From positions 1 to 59,477 of the forward strand of contig JAFURQ010000027.1 of assembly GCA_017471825.1 (NCBI GenBank): a DNA stretch of 59,477 nt, read 5' to 3'. This DNA comes from Clostridia bacterium (GTDB lineage Bacteria > Bacillota > Clostridia > Oscillospirales > CAG-272). Positions 41,927 to 52,876 of this stretch are shown piece after piece. Each line of letters opens with the position of its first letter. The stretch's first letter is position 1. The notes below the pieces were generated by a model that saw only the letters and a list, made by a program, of their open reading frames with translations, was not told the origin of the DNA and made no database searches. The translations under genes were made by a program, and so were the position numbers.

Positions 41927-42460
41927 TTATTTACAGAAGCTTTCGATATAATGGTCTATGGCTTCCTGTATTACTCTTACTGCGGACTCCTTGCCGCTTA
42001 CCTCGTTCACTGCAGGGTCCTTGTGCTCAAGGTTTTTGTAAACCGAGAAGAAGTGTGTCATTTCCTCGAAAATGTGCGAGGGGAGCTGGTCGAGATTTTG
42101 ATATTGGTTATAGTTGGGGTCTTGGAAGGGGATGGCAATTATTTTTTCATCATTTCTTCCGTTGTCTATCATCGAAATTACGCCGATCGGGTATGCACGC
42201 ACGAGTGAGAGTGGCTCAAGGCTTTCGGCGCAAAGCAAAAGCACGTCGAGGGGGTCACCGTCATCGCCGTAGGTGCGCGGAATAAATCCGTAGTTAGCGG
42301 GATAATGGGTCGAGGTGTACAGTATTCTGTCGAGCATAATAAAGCCTGTTTCCTTGTCAAGCTCGTATTTTTTCTTGCTTCCCTTGGAAATTTCAATAAC
42401 ACATATAAAATCTTCGGGCGTTATGCGCTTCGGGGAAATATCGTGCCAAATGTTGCTCAT
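41927..42460 (-). CDS. ppa: Inorganic pyrophosphatase, family I
   Basis: Hydrolyses pyrophosphate, pulling biosynthetic reactions forward. 177 residues with the family I signature DDGDPLDVLLL, upstream EISKGSKKKYELDKETG and YGFIPRTY. I chose ATG 42460, which has TTAGGAGG at proper spacing; the in-frame ATG at 42466 overlaps that site. Lies between the tRNA operon and the serC leader. Confidence 0.95.
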   Translation of the reverse strand: MSNIWHDISPKRITPEDFICVIEISKGSKKKYELDKETGFIMLDRILYTSTHYPANYGFIPRTYGDDGDPLDVLLLCAESLEPLSLVRAYPIGVISMIDNGRNDEKIIAIPFQDPNYNQYQNLDQLPSHIFEEMTHFFSVYKNLEHKDPAVNEVSGKESAVRVIQEAIDHYIESFCK

Positions 42461-42567
42461 AATCATCCTCCTAAAAAATGTATTTGAAAATCGTATATTA
42501 ATTATACATCATATAATACGATTTTGCAAGTTATTTTTTGTATGCTTCTTCGCCTGTTTTTGAAGCC

Positions 42568-42596
42568 TTGACAACGTGGAGGAAAAATGTTATAAT
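42568..42596 (+). promoter_or_regulatory. Consensus promoter of the serC leader RNA
   Basis: TTGACA (42568-42573), 17 bases, TATAAT (42591-42596): a perfect promoter, 192 bases before the serC ATG. Confidence 0.9.
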
Positions 42597-42599
42597 AAC

Positions 42600-42716
42600 C
42601 TCACGGGTCGCTCTTGTAAGGAGCAAACTATAAGGCAGAGCCTTACAAAATCAGAGATTTTGCCGTGAGAACATTGACATAACACAGGTCGTGTTGCGAC
42701 ACGACTCGTGCTTTTA
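42600..42716 (+). promoter_or_regulatory. Candidate structured RNA leader upstream of serC
   Basis: A seven-base closing stem (CTCACGG 42600-42606 with CCGTGAG 42663-42669) encloses two mutually exclusive folds: TTGTAAGG (42614-42621) with CCTTACAA (42641-42648), or GCTC/GAGC (42610-42624) plus TAAGGC/GCCTTA (42631-42645). AATC/GATT forms a further hairpin. A separate hairpin GTCGTGT-TGCG-ACACGAC (42688-42705), then TCGTGCTTTTA, may be a weak terminator. It matches no riboswitch family I can name. It could be a leader or a separate small RNA. Confidence 0.6.
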
Positions 42717-42722
42717 TGACTG

Positions 42723-42731
42723 TGATATAAT
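42723..42731 (+). promoter_or_regulatory. Extended -10 promoter close to serC
   Basis: TGATATAAT with no good -35. It would start a transcript near 42738, after the structured element, giving serC a second, leader-free promoter. Confidence 0.5.
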
Positions 42732-42787
42732 ACTCGTATGAGTTTAGAAAGGAGCCTCGCCGATTTTGGCGATGCTTTGGTAAAAAT

Positions 42788-43888
42788 ATGGAAAGAGTTT
42801 ATAATTTTTCCGCAGGTCCCGCAATGCTTCCCGATGAAGTTATGGAAACGGCGAGAGCGGAAATGCTTAATTATGACGGCACGGGAATGTCCGTTATGGA
42901 GCTTAATCCCGGCGGACCCGAATTTTTGGATATTCTCACCTGCGCAGAAAATAAGCTGCGCTCAATTATGAATATTCCGCAGAACTATAAGATTCTCTTT
43001 CTGCAGGGAGGCGCTACAACACAGTTTTCCGCAATTCCCCTCAACCTGCTTTCGGAGCACCGTTGCGCCGACTACGTCCTCTCGGGTCTTTTTTCAAAGA
43101 AGGCATCAATAGAAGCAAAAAAATACGGTGATATAGCGATAGCCGCATCCACCGCAGGCGCGATGCCAACCTTCTCGACTGTGCCTGACGTTAAAGAGAA
43201 CGATATCCGCCCCGATGCCGATTACGTGCATATATGCTACAACAATACAGTTTACGGTACAAGGTTTGCCGAGCCGCCGAGCACGGGTAGCATACCGCTC
43301 GTTGCCGATATGACGACGTGCATTCTTTCCGAGCCGGTAGACGTGTCGAAATTTGCGCTCATATACGCAAGCGCGCAGGCAAACATAGGCATATCCGGTC
43401 TGACCGTTGTAATCATACGCGACGACCTCATTGGCAACGCTCGCCGCGACACTCCCACGATGCTCGATTATAAGGTTCTTCTTCAAAACAAATCGGCATA
43501 TAATACGCCGCCCTGCTGGTCTATATACATCGCAAAGCTTGTATTTGAATGGATAGAGTCGATAGGCGGACTTGAGGAAATGAAGCGCCGAAACGAAAAG
43601 AAGGCGAGCTTAATTTACGATTACCTCGACAACCAATCGTATTACACCTCCCCCGTAGACAAAAAGTGCAGGTCGATGACTAACGTGGTATTCGTTACGG
43701 GCGACGACAAGCTTGATAAAAAATTTGCCAAGGAAGCCGCTGAAATAGGACTTAAAAACCTTGAAGGTCACGGCTCTATCGGCGGCATCAGAGCCTCTAT
43801 ATACAATGCTATGCCCTATGAGGGTGTTCAGAAGCTTGTGAAGTTTATGGAGGATTTCAGATGCGAGAACCCCAAATTTGATACCTGA
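42788..43888 (+). CDS. serC: Phosphoserine aminotransferase
   Basis: PLP enzyme of serine synthesis, converting 3-phosphohydroxypyruvate to phosphoserine. 366 residues with the family start RVYNFSAGPAMLPDEVMETA, FLQGGATTQFSAIP, HICYNNTVYGT, the SAQANIGISGLTVVIIRDDL region that normally surrounds the PLP lysine, and LEGHGSIGGIRASIYNAMP at the end. At the usual SxQKN position the sequence reads SAQANIG, so the canonical PLP-binding lysine appears replaced by alanine. AAAGGAG lies 33 bases upstream with a small hairpin (TCGCC/GGCGA) between, so the initiation signal is unusual. serA and serB are not in the window. Confidence 0.9.
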   Translation: MERVYNFSAGPAMLPDEVMETARAEMLNYDGTGMSVMELNPGGPEFLDILTCAENKLRSIMNIPQNYKILFLQGGATTQFSAIPLNLLSEHRCADYVLSGLFSKKASIEAKKYGDIAIAASTAGAMPTFSTVPDVKENDIRPDADYVHICYNNTVYGTRFAEPPSTGSIPLVADMTTCILSEPVDVSKFALIYASAQANIGISGLTVVIIRDDLIGNARRDTPTMLDYKVLLQNKSAYNTPPCWSIYIAKLVFEWIESIGGLEEMKRRNEKKASLIYDYLDNQSYYTSPVDKKCRSMTNVVFVTGDDKLDKKFAKEAAEIGLKNLEGHGSIGGIRASIYNAMPYEGVQKLVKFMEDFRCENPKFDT

Positions 43889-43891
43889 TTT

Positions 43892-43923
43892 AAAGCGCAC
43901 TCAATACGGGTGCGCTTTTTGTA
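43892..43923 (+). terminator. Terminator of serC
   Basis: AAAGCGCAC and GTGCGCTTT around a nine-base loop, then a T-run. Confidence 0.85.
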
Positions 43924-43976
43924 TTTATATATAAAAAACAGGCATTATAAGGGAGAAAATATGTTAAAAATAAAAT

Positions 43977-44005
43977 TTGCATTTTTCGCATATTTGTGCT
44001 ATACT
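43977..44005 (+). promoter_or_regulatory. Promoter of typA
   Basis: TTGCAT (43977-43982), 17 bases, TATACT (44000-44005), 45 bases before the ATG. Confidence 0.75.
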
Positions 44006-44049
44006 AAATAAGTTAGGTTAAAAATCAGTATAAATAAGAGGAAATAAAA

Positions 44050-45894
44050 ATGAAGCGTACCGATTTAAGAAATATCGCGATTATCGCTCACGTTGACCAC
44101 GGCAAGACCACTCTTGTTGACGAAATGCTTCGTCAGGGCGGAATTTACCGTGAGAATCAGGAAACCACCGAGCGCGTCATGGACTCAAACGACCTTGAAC
44201 GCGAAAGAGGTATAACAATTCTGGCAAAGAATACCGCTATTTACTATAAGGATGTAAAAATCAACGTCATTGACACTCCCGGTCACGCCGACTTCGGAGG
44301 AGAGGTTGAGCGCATACTGAAGATGGTAAACGGAGTTATACTGCTTGTAGATGCGGCGGAGGGACCTATGCCGCAGACCCGTTTCGTGCTTGAAAAGGCG
44401 CTTGCAATGAATCACCGCGTAATAGTTGTTGTGAACAAGATCGACCGTCCCGACGCAAGACTCGACGAGATAGGCGACGAGGTTCTTGAGCTTTTACTTG
44501 AGCTTGATGCAACGAACGAGCAGCTCGACTCTCCTATGCTGTTCTGCTCGGGAAGAGCCGGCACGGCATCCTTTGACCCCCACACCCCCGGCACAGACCT
44601 CAAGCCCTTGCTTGATACGATAGTAGAATATATGCCTGCTCCCGAGGGAGAAGAGGACGAGCCCCTTCAGCTTCTCGTCTCGTCTATAGACTACAACGAA
44701 TTTGTCGGCAGAATAGGTATAGGAAGAATAGAGCGCGGAGTTTTGAAGCAGGGACAGGGCGTATCTATATGTAATTATCACAGCCCCGATGCCAAAACAC
44801 GCCCGGCAAAGATTGTTTCGATTTATCAGTTCGACGGCTTAAAAAGAACTCCCGTTACCGAGGCAAAGGTGGGAGATATAGTTTGCTTCTCCGGCTGCGA
44901 GGATATTTCCATAGGCGATACCGTATGCTCGCCTGCGCGAGTTGAGCCGCTTGAATTTATTAAGGTCGGCGAGCCCACTATGGAGATGACGTTCTCGGTA
45001 AACGATTCGCCCTTCGCAGGAAAAGAGGGAAAGTTTGTTACCTCGCGCCACCTTCGTGCGCGCCTTTACAGAGAGCTGCTTAAGGACGTTTCTCTCCGCG
45101 TGAGCGACGGCGAAACCACCGACAGCTTCCGCGTTGCAGGCAGAGGCGAAATGCACCTTTCCATTCTTATTGAAAATATGCGCAGAGAGGGATACGAGCT
45201 TTGCTGCTCCAACCCCAGAGTGCTTTATAAGGAGATTGACGGAGTAAAATGTGAGCCTATTGAGAACGTCATCATAGACGTTCCCGAGATGTATGTGGGC
45301 GCCGTTATGGAAAAGCTCGGAGCAAGGAAGGGAACGCTTCTTGATATGCAGCTTAACGGATCTCGTCAAAAGCTGTTTTATTCAATCCCCACAAGATGTC
45401 TTTTCGGTTACAGAAGCGAGCTTTTGACTGACACTCGCGGTGAGGGACTGATTTCGTCGATTTTTGCAGGATATGAGGAATTCCGCGGCGAAATAAAAAC
45501 GAGATTCACCTCATCACTCGTAGCGAGCGAGACCGGAGTTGCAACAACCTACGGCCTGTATCAGTCTCAGGACAGAGGACCTCTCTTTATAGGTCCCGCA
45601 ACCCCCGTTTACGAGGGAATGATCGTGGGCGAGAATCCCAAGCCCGATGATATAGAGGTTAACGTTTGCCGCGAAAAGCATCTTACGGCAATTCGTTCAT
45701 CGGGAGCCGATGAAAAGCTCACTCTTATCACACCCCGTCAGCTTTCCCTTGAGGAAGCCATTGAATTTATAACCGAGGACGAGCTCATAGAGGTTACACC
45801 GAAGAGCATAAGACTTCGTAAGGTGGTTCTTGATACTCCTCAAAGAAAGAGAATAGCGGCGCAAAAGCGTGCGGCACTGAAGGAAAATAAATAA
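44050..45894 (+). CDS. typA: Ribosome-associated GTPase TypA/BipA
   Basis: Translation-factor GTPase that assists ribosome assembly under stress. 614 residues: G domain with [33 protein letters not shown] and NKIDRP, domains II, III and V as in EF-G, and the TypA-specific C-terminal region ([25 protein letters not shown]). Has its own promoter and terminator. The basic tail ([16 protein letters not shown]) is typical. Confidence 0.97.
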   Translation: MKRTDLRNIAIIAHVDHGKTTLVDEMLRQGGIYRENQETTERVMDSNDLERERGITILAKNTAIYYKDVKINVIDTPGHADFGGEVERILKMVNGVILLVDAAEGPMPQTRFVLEKALAMNHRVIVVVNKIDRPDARLDEIGDEVLELLLELDATNEQLDSPMLFCSGRAGTASFDPHTPGTDLKPLLDTIVEYMPAPEGEEDEPLQLLVSSIDYNEFVGRIGIGRIERGVLKQGQGVSICNYHSPDAKTRPAKIVSIYQFDGLKRTPVTEAKVGDIVCFSGCEDISIGDTVCSPARVEPLEFIKVGEPTMEMTFSVNDSPFAGKEGKFVTSRHLRARLYRELLKDVSLRVSDGETTDSFRVAGRGEMHLSILIENMRREGYELCCSNPRVLYKEIDGVKCEPIENVIIDVPEMYVGAVMEKLGARKGTLLDMQLNGSRQKLFYSIPTRCLFGYRSELLTDTRGEGLISSIFAGYEEFRGEIKTRFTSSLVASETGVATTYGLYQSQDRGPLFIGPATPVYEGMIVGENPKPDDIEVNVCREKHLTAIRSSGADEKLTLITPRQLSLEEAIEFITEDELIEVTPKSIRLRKVVLDTPQRKRIAAQKRAALKENK

Positions 45895-45895
45895 T

Positions 45896-45926
45896 AAAAA
45901 CGCCCACATCTGTGGGCGTTTTTATT
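45896..45926. terminator. Bidirectional terminator between typA and the flippase gene
   Basis: AAAAACGCCCACA and its complement separated by TC, with A-run and T-run outside. Confidence 0.88.
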
Positions 45927-47352
45927 TCTCTTTGATGAGATTTTTACACTCAAGTGCCTGCGGTATAAGCACGAGAAGAAATGAAATGAAGAGAAAAACA
46001 CGTGATAAAAATACGTCGCGAAGAGCAAAAAGCAACCAAGCAAAAAGTGCGGTGACTATAATAACTCGCAGGTATTTTGAGTTGCTGAAGCTGCGTTTTT
46101 TTAACACGCCCCCCAACATAATGACGCTTATTACCAGCAAAATGAAGGATGATGCCGCCTGAATAAGCGCGGCGGCGATATATCCGTACCTCGACGTAAC
46201 CGTAAGGTTTAATATGATGCTTATTGCCGCAGCGATAAGCGACGCAACTGTAACAAGGTGTCCCTTTTCAAAATATAAAAGTATTGCGTTAATGAGAAGC
46301 ACGAGGAAGGTGAAAAGCACAGATATGCTTATCGGATAAACCGCACCAAGTGCCGAGCGGTATTCGGCAGGAGCAAGAAAGGCTAAGCCCTCGGGGGAAA
46401 AGCAAAGTCCCATTAAGGTCATCGTTGCCAAAAGCGGAAACACCTTTTGTGCGGTCGCTTCAATTTGGTCGCCCTTGCTTGCCGCCAGCTTTCGTGTTAT
46501 CCACGGCGAGAGCGCCGAGTTGATTCCGCCCGTTACCAATGAAAAAAGGAATCCCATCGAAAAAACCACGGAGTATTTTGCCAGCTCCCCCTCGCCGTAA
46601 AATCTGCCGACGGTAATCTTGCCTATCTGCGCCATAACGGTCGTTGCCGCATAGTGCGGCAAAAGCGGGAGTGCATTCTTTAAAAGATGCCGCGCTATAT
46701 CGGGCGAAAAGCGATGCTTGGCAGAATACAGCATGCTTGCCGCAATCGGCAAGGCGATAATTGCCGTCACTGCGAGCGGTGCGACAATTCGTGCCTCACT
46801 GCGTACCCGTGTGAAATTTATAAGAAAAAGTGACAGCGCCGGGCTTGCAACTGCGAATGCGATATTTATAAACGAGGGTAGCTTGTATTTATAGAAATAT
46901 CTGCATTTGGCAAAAAATAGATTTACTACTCCGCTTGTATAAATTTGCGCAATCAGAAGAAGTATTATTTGACGCGAAAGTCCTATGACTCTTGTCATTG
47001 CATCGCCGAAGATTAGCACCGCGGCGCACATAATGGCAGCCGATGTGCTCATAATCAAAAGCGACGTGCTTATCAGCTCGTCCTCTCGCCCCTTGAATCT
47101 CGAGAGCCCGCGATATATGATATTTCCGGACAGCTCTAGGGTTATAAAAACCGTAAATACTCCCATCCAGCTCACATATAATGGATAAAGCCCGAACTCA
47201 TCAGTCGTCAGGGCGCGAGTGAATATCGGCGTGAAGATGAAGGTTATGCCTCTTTCGAGAGCACTTGTTATAACGTACCATATTGAAGCGCGCGCCGGCA
47301 GGGCGAATCGCGCCTTTTTATTTGCTGCAGTTAACAAAATGCAAGTTTCCAA
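45922..47352 (-). CDS. Wzx-like polysaccharide flippase
   Basis: A 476-residue protein with about 12-14 membrane helices and the MOP-superfamily opening (YVITSALERGITFIFTPIFTRALTTDEFGLYPLYVSWMGVF), as in Wzx proteins that flip undecaprenyl-linked sugar units. It could serve the EPS genes at 36-40 kb. The start at 47352 would be TTG with only a weak AAAG upstream; a start further in, before residue 22, is possible. It stands alone, divergent from gdhA. Confidence 0.85.
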   Translation of the reverse strand: METCILLTAANKKARFALPARASIWYVITSALERGITFIFTPIFTRALTTDEFGLYPLYVSWMGVFTVFITLELSGNIIYRGLSRFKGREDELISTSLLIMSTSAAIMCAAVLIFGDAMTRVIGLSRQIILLLIAQIYTSGVVNLFFAKCRYFYKYKLPSFINIAFAVASPALSLFLINFTRVRSEARIVAPLAVTAIIALPIAASMLYSAKHRFSPDIARHLLKNALPLLPHYAATTVMAQIGKITVGRFYGEGELAKYSVVFSMGFLFSLVTGGINSALSPWITRKLAASKGDQIEATAQKVFPLLATMTLMGLCFSPEGLAFLAPAEYRSALGAVYPISISVLFTFLVLLINAILLYFEKGHLVTVASLIAAAISIILNLTVTSRYGYIAAALIQAASSFILLVISVIMLGGVLKKRSFSNSKYLRVIIVTALFAWLLFALRDVFLSRVFLFISFLLVLIPQALECKNLIKEK

Positions 47353-47424
47353 TCATATTCTTTCATTTTAGAATATTTTGTCCCAAATAAATAATTATAT
47401 TTGCAAAAAAATCATATAATATTA

Positions 47425-47453
47425 TTGCATTTTTAAAAAAGTTGTGATAGAAT
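47425..47453 (+). promoter_or_regulatory. Promoter of gdhA
   Basis: TTGCAT (47425-47430), 17 bases, TAGAAT (47448-47453), 42 bases before the ATG. Confidence 0.75.
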
Positions 47454-47495
47454 TAAACTATCTTTTTTTGATACTTAATTTAAGAGGTGATACAA

Positions 47496-48845
47496 ATGTT
47501 CAAATTAAATTATTTAAACGAGCTGATGGAAAGAGTGGAGAAGAGAAACCCCAACGAGCCAGAATTTCATCAGACTGTAAAAGAGGTTCTTGAATCTATC
47601 GAGCCCGTGCTTGAGCAGCGCCCCGAATACATTAAAAGCGGTGTTGTTGAGCGCATGGTAGAGCCCGAAAGAATTATTAAATTCAGAGTTCCGTGGGTTG
47701 ACGATAACGGTAACGTGGTTGTAAACCGTGGCTTCAGAATTCAATTTAACAGCGCAATCGGTCCTTACAAGGGCGGACTTCGTTTCCATCCCACTGTAAA
47801 CGAGAGCATAATCAAGTTCCTTGGATTTGAGCAGACCTTCAAAAATTCTCTTACCGGTCTTCCTATGGGCGGCGGCAAGGGCGGCTCCGACTTTGATCCT
47901 AAGGGCAAGAGCGACGGCGAGGTTATGCGCTTCTGTCAGAGCTTTATGACCGAGCTTGTTAAATACATTGGTCCCGATACCGACGTTCCTGCAGGTGATA
48001 TCGGTGTCGGCGCACGTGAAATCGGTTATCTTTTCGGTCAGTACAAGAGAATTCAGAACGAATTTACCGGCGTTCTTACAGGTAAGGGTCGCCCCTATGG
48101 CGGTTCTCTTATCCGTCCCGAGGCAACCGGCTTTGGCGCGGTTTACTACACCGTTGAAATGCTCAAGTCCTTTGGCGAGAGCATCAAGGGTAAGACCTTC
48201 GCAATTTCCGGCTTCGGTAACGTTGCTTGGGGTACCGTTCAGAAGGTAAACGAGCTCGGAGGAAAGGTTGTAACCATCTCCGGCCCCGATGGATACGTAT
48301 ACGACAAGGATGGAATTTCTACCAAGGAAAAGGTTGATTTCCTTCTTGAAATGCGCGCTTCCTGCCGCAACAGAGTTGAGGACTACGCAGATAAGTTCGG
48401 TGTTCCCTTCTTCAAGGGTGAGAAGCCCTGGGGCGTTAAGGCAGACGTTATTATGCCCTGTGCTACACAGAACGAGGTTGACGTCGAGGAGGCAAAGAAA
48501 ATCGTTGCCAACGGAGTTAAGTATTACGTTGAGGTATCCAATATGCCCACAACCAACGAGGCAGTTGCATACCTTATGGAAAACGGCGTAACCGTTGCTC
48601 CCTCGAAGGCAGTTAACGCGGGCGGCGTAGCCGTTTCCGGTCTCGAAATGTCACAGAATTCCATGCGTTACAGCTGGAGCGCAGACGAGGTTGATGCAAA
48701 GCTTCAGGATATAATGAAGAGCATTTACGATGCGTCGGTTGCGGCGGCAAAGGAATACGGAATGGAGGGCAACCTCGTAGCAGGTGCGAATATCGCAGGC
48801 TTCATAAAGGTTGCAGATGCAATGCTTGCTCAGGGCGTTGTTTAA
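47496..48845 (+). CDS. gdhA: Glutamate dehydrogenase
   Basis: Interconverts 2-oxoglutarate plus ammonia and glutamate. 449 residues of the hexameric bacterial type: PYKGGLRFHPTVN, GLPMGGGKGGSDFDP with the catalytic lysine, PAGDIGVGAREIGYLFG, and the Rossmann segment ISGFGNVAWGT. The order resembles NADP-dependent enzymes, but cofactor use is not certain from sequence. ATG 47496 follows AAGAGGTGA; the in-frame GTG at 47487 overlaps that site. A strong terminator follows. Confidence 0.96.
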   Translation: MFKLNYLNELMERVEKRNPNEPEFHQTVKEVLESIEPVLEQRPEYIKSGVVERMVEPERIIKFRVPWVDDNGNVVVNRGFRIQFNSAIGPYKGGLRFHPTVNESIIKFLGFEQTFKNSLTGLPMGGGKGGSDFDPKGKSDGEVMRFCQSFMTELVKYIGPDTDVPAGDIGVGAREIGYLFGQYKRIQNEFTGVLTGKGRPYGGSLIRPEATGFGAVYYTVEMLKSFGESIKGKTFAISGFGNVAWGTVQKVNELGGKVVTISGPDGYVYDKDGISTKEKVDFLLEMRASCRNRVEDYADKFGVPFFKGEKPWGVKADVIMPCATQNEVDVEEAKKIVANGVKYYVEVSNMPTTNEAVAYLMENGVTVAPSKAVNAGGVAVSGLEMSQNSMRYSWSADEVDAKLQDIMKSIYDASVAAAKEYGMEGNLVAGANIAGFIKVADAMLAQGVV

Positions 48846-48864
48846 TATAAGCTTCTTAAAATAC

Positions 48865-48900
48865 AAAAAGAGGTTGTCGGCTGACAACCTCTTTTTATTT
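48865..48900. terminator. Bidirectional terminator between gdhA and pepT
   Basis: AAAAAGAGGTTGTC and its perfect 14-base complement around GGCT, flanked by A- and T-runs; it ends gdhA and the long minus-strand transcript ending with pepT. Confidence 0.92.
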
Positions 48901-48933
48901 GCTATCAAGCAGTAAGTCGATACCCGTGTAAAA

Positions 48934-50151
48934 TTAAGCGCCGACAGCACCCTTGATAATTTCTGCGATAATATCGCTGATTTTTTCCATAACCTCAACC
49001 GAAACGAACTCAAAGCGCGAATGAAAATTCTCGCCTCCTGTGCAAAGGTTGGGGCAGGGGAGTCCCTTGAAGGAAAGCTGTGCTCCGTCGGTGCCGCCGC
49101 GAATAGGAACGGTAACGGGAGTTATTCCAACGCTTAGCATCGCCTGCTTCGCGCGATCAACAATATACATACAGGGCTCAATCTTTTCCTTCATATTGTA
49201 ATAGGAGTCGGTGATTGTAAGAGTGACGGTGCCTTCGCCGTATTTTTTGTTGATTGTCTCTGCCGCAGCAACAAAGTCATGCTTTTTGCTTTTGAATTTT
49301 TCCATATCGTGATCCCTGATGATATAGCTGAGCTTGGCAATCTCACACTCGCCGCTCATAGACAACAGGTGGTGGAAGCCTTCGTAGCCCGACGTTTTTT
49401 CGGGGATTTCATCCTGCGGTAAAAGCGAATTGAACTCGAAGGCAATCAGCGAAGCATTCTTCATTCTGTCCTTCGCGCTTCCGGGGTGTATTGAGATTCC
49501 GTTCACGGTAACCTTGGCGCTTGCGGCATTGAAGTTTTCATACTCGATCTCGCCTATCGCACCGCCGTCAACGGTGTACGCATAGCTCGCGCCGAAGCCC
49601 GAAACGTCAAAGTGATCTGCTCCTCTGCCTATTTCCTCGTCGGGAGTAAAAGCAACGCAAATTTTGCCGTGGGCGGCACCCGTGTCAATTATTTTCTCAA
49701 TAGCGGTCATAATTTCCGCAATTCCCGCCTTGTCATCCGCGCCAAGCAGGGTGGTTCCGTCGCTCGTTATAATATGGTGGCCGGCGTAGTCCTCGATATA
49801 AGGATAGTCATCGGCTCTCAAAACGATGCCAAGCTCCTCGTTAAGCACTATATCTCCGCCCGAATATTCGGTAATAACGGGAGATATATTCTCATCGGGT
49901 GCATCGTGCGCGGTGTCCATATGTGCGATAAAGCCGATGGTGTCGGTCGGTATGTCGGTGTTGGCAGGCATGGAAGCGTAAACGTATCCGTATTCGTCAA
50001 CGCGCGCGTCCTCGAGCCCGAGAGCTAAAAGCTCATCCTTCAGCTTGCTTGCAAGCACGAGCTGCTTTGCAGTGCTTGGCACGCTTTCGCTCGTATCATC
50101 CGACATCGTGGGTATAACTGCGTATTCTAAAAATCTTTCGTATGCTTTCAT
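48934..50151 (-). CDS. pepT: Peptidase T (tripeptidase)
   Basis: Zinc aminotripeptidase of the M20 family. 405 residues with the metal ligands in FIAHMDTAHDAP (HxD), GADDKAGIAEI, FTPDEEIGRGADHFD (general base Glu and ligand) and the final histidine in NFHSRFE; DGGAIGEIEYENFNAA is PepT-specific. Its ATG overlaps the atpC stop by one base (TAATG), so it is coupled to the ATP synthase operon, an unusual partner. Confidence 0.95.
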   Translation of the reverse strand: MKAYERFLEYAVIPTMSDDTSESVPSTAKQLVLASKLKDELLALGLEDARVDEYGYVYASMPANTDIPTDTIGFIAHMDTAHDAPDENISPVITEYSGGDIVLNEELGIVLRADDYPYIEDYAGHHIITSDGTTLLGADDKAGIAEIMTAIEKIIDTGAAHGKICVAFTPDEEIGRGADHFDVSGFGASYAYTVDGGAIGEIEYENFNAASAKVTVNGISIHPGSAKDRMKNASLIAFEFNSLLPQDEIPEKTSGYEGFHHLLSMSGECEIAKLSYIIRDHDMEKFKSKKHDFVAAAETINKKYGEGTVTLTITDSYYNMKEKIEPCMYIVDRAKQAMLSVGITPVTVPIRGGTDGAQLSFKGLPCPNLCTGGENFHSRFEFVSVEVMEKISDIIAEIIKGAVGA

Positions 50152-50552
50152 TATATCAAATCCGCCACGTTAATTCTGTTGATAGCCCTCATAAGCTTCA
50201 GTCTTGCGCATTCGAGAGTTTCGTTATCCTTGGCATTCTGGATATCCGCCTCGGCGCGCTCCTTTGCCCGCCTTGCCCGTTCAACGTCGATAGTGTCTGC
50301 AAATTCAAACGTTGTGCAAACAACCTTGCACTCGCCGCCAAGAACCGAGATAAAGCCGCCGGCACAGGATGCCAGTCTCTCGCCATTTGCCGTTTTTATT
50401 CTCGCTCTGCCAATGGCAAGCGAGGCAAAAAGGTCGGTATGAGATGCCAAAATTTCAACGTCACCCTCAGAGCATTTAATAAGCAGGCTGGTGGCGTTTC
50501 CGTCTAACTGTATTCCGTCGGGAGTAACTATTTGAAGATGAAATTCTCTCAT
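50151..50552 (-). CDS. atpC: ATP synthase epsilon subunit
   Basis: 133-residue epsilon subunit of F1: N-terminal beta-sandwich (FHLQIVTPDGIQLDGNATSLLIKCSEGDVEILASHTDLFASL) and the C-terminal two-helix arm that can inhibit ATP hydrolysis (ERARRAKERAEADIQNAKDNETLECARLKLMRAINRI). Last ATP synthase gene of the operon, 23 bases after atpD. Confidence 0.95.
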   Translation of the reverse strand: MREFHLQIVTPDGIQLDGNATSLLIKCSEGDVEILASHTDLFASLAIGRARIKTANGERLASCAGGFISVLGGECKVVCTTFEFADTIDVERARRAKERAEADIQNAKDNETLECARLKLMRAINRINVADLI

Positions 50553-50575
50553 TTTTTATCCTCGTAATACAAGCC

Positions 50576-52018
<1,443 letters not shown>

Positions 52019-52864
52019 TTAAAGAGCCTCAGCACCGGATACTATCTCTGTGATTTCCTGGGTTATTACTGCCTGACGCGCTCTGTTATATTTGAGCATC
52101 AGTGTGTCTATCATCTCGCTTGCGTTTTTATTTGCCGCGTTCATTGCACTGCGTCTTGCACCCGATTCGGATGCGAGAGATTCGCATACCGCGGAGTAAA
52201 TAATACCGCCGATATACTCCGGAACAATTTTCGCAAGAAGCTCCTCCGGATCCTCCTCGATGATGGGGTCGGTCTCTGCCTTTTTATCATCGGGGCGCTC
52301 AAGCGGCAAAAGCTCCTCATGAACGGGAAGTTGAGTTATCATAGACTGGAATTTTGTATATACAATTATTGCCTTGTTGATTTTACCGGAAATAAACGCC
52401 TCGCAAATATCCTTGCCAAGTCTTTGTGCATCACCCACGCCGACCGCGGCAACCGTGGCTGCCTCGTCGGTAAGGATTTCGCATTTTCTGTGGCGGTAAT
52501 ATTCAAGAGCCTTTTTGCCTATCGGCAGGTAGATTACATCCTGCCCGTCCGAGAGCCTCGCTGTAAGACGGAATATGTTTGCGTTATATCCGCCCGCAAG
52601 ACCTCTGTCACCGGCAATAACTATATAGAGAGTACGACCCGTGTCGCGTTTTTCGCACCACACAGTGTCTGCAATCTCGTTTGAATTTTCTATATTTTTT
52701 ATGGCATCACCCAGGATTTCGAGAAAAGGTCTTGACCTCTCCGCTTTTTCCTTGGCGCGACGAAGCTTTGACGTTGCCACGAGCTCCATAGCCTTGGTTA
52801 TCTGCATCGTGCTCTCAACGCTTTTGATTCGCGCCTTTATATCATTCATTGATGCGCCTGCCAT
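52019..52864 (-). CDS. atpG: ATP synthase gamma subunit
   Basis: Rotor shaft of F1. 281 residues with the N-terminal helix (MNDIKARIKSVESTMQITKAMELVATSKLRRAKE), the central fold (VIAGDRGLAGGYNANI) and the C-terminal helix ending NRARQAVITQEITEIVSGAEAL. GGAGGGTATT precedes the ATG. Twelve bases after atpA. Confidence 0.97.
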   Translation of the reverse strand: MAGASMNDIKARIKSVESTMQITKAMELVATSKLRRAKEKAERSRPFLEILGDAIKNIENSNEIADTVWCEKRDTGRTLYIVIAGDRGLAGGYNANIFRLTARLSDGQDVIYLPIGKKALEYYRHRKCEILTDEAATVAAVGVGDAQRLGKDICEAFISGKINKAIIVYTKFQSMITQLPVHEELLPLERPDDKKAETDPIIEEDPEELLAKIVPEYIGGIIYSAVCESLASESGARRSAMNAANKNASEMIDTLMLKYNRARQAVITQEITEIVSGAEAL

Positions 52865-52876
52865 AATACCCTCCGT

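Noticed and set aside
42600-42716. T-box leader for serine
   Set aside because: The conserved T-box sequence (around GGTGGNACCGCG) is absent and no specifier loop is evident.
42738-42971. Small reading frame overlapping the serC start
   Set aside because: It lies mostly within serC in another frame. Its ATG is at the predicted transcription start and the AAAGGAG lies after it, not before.
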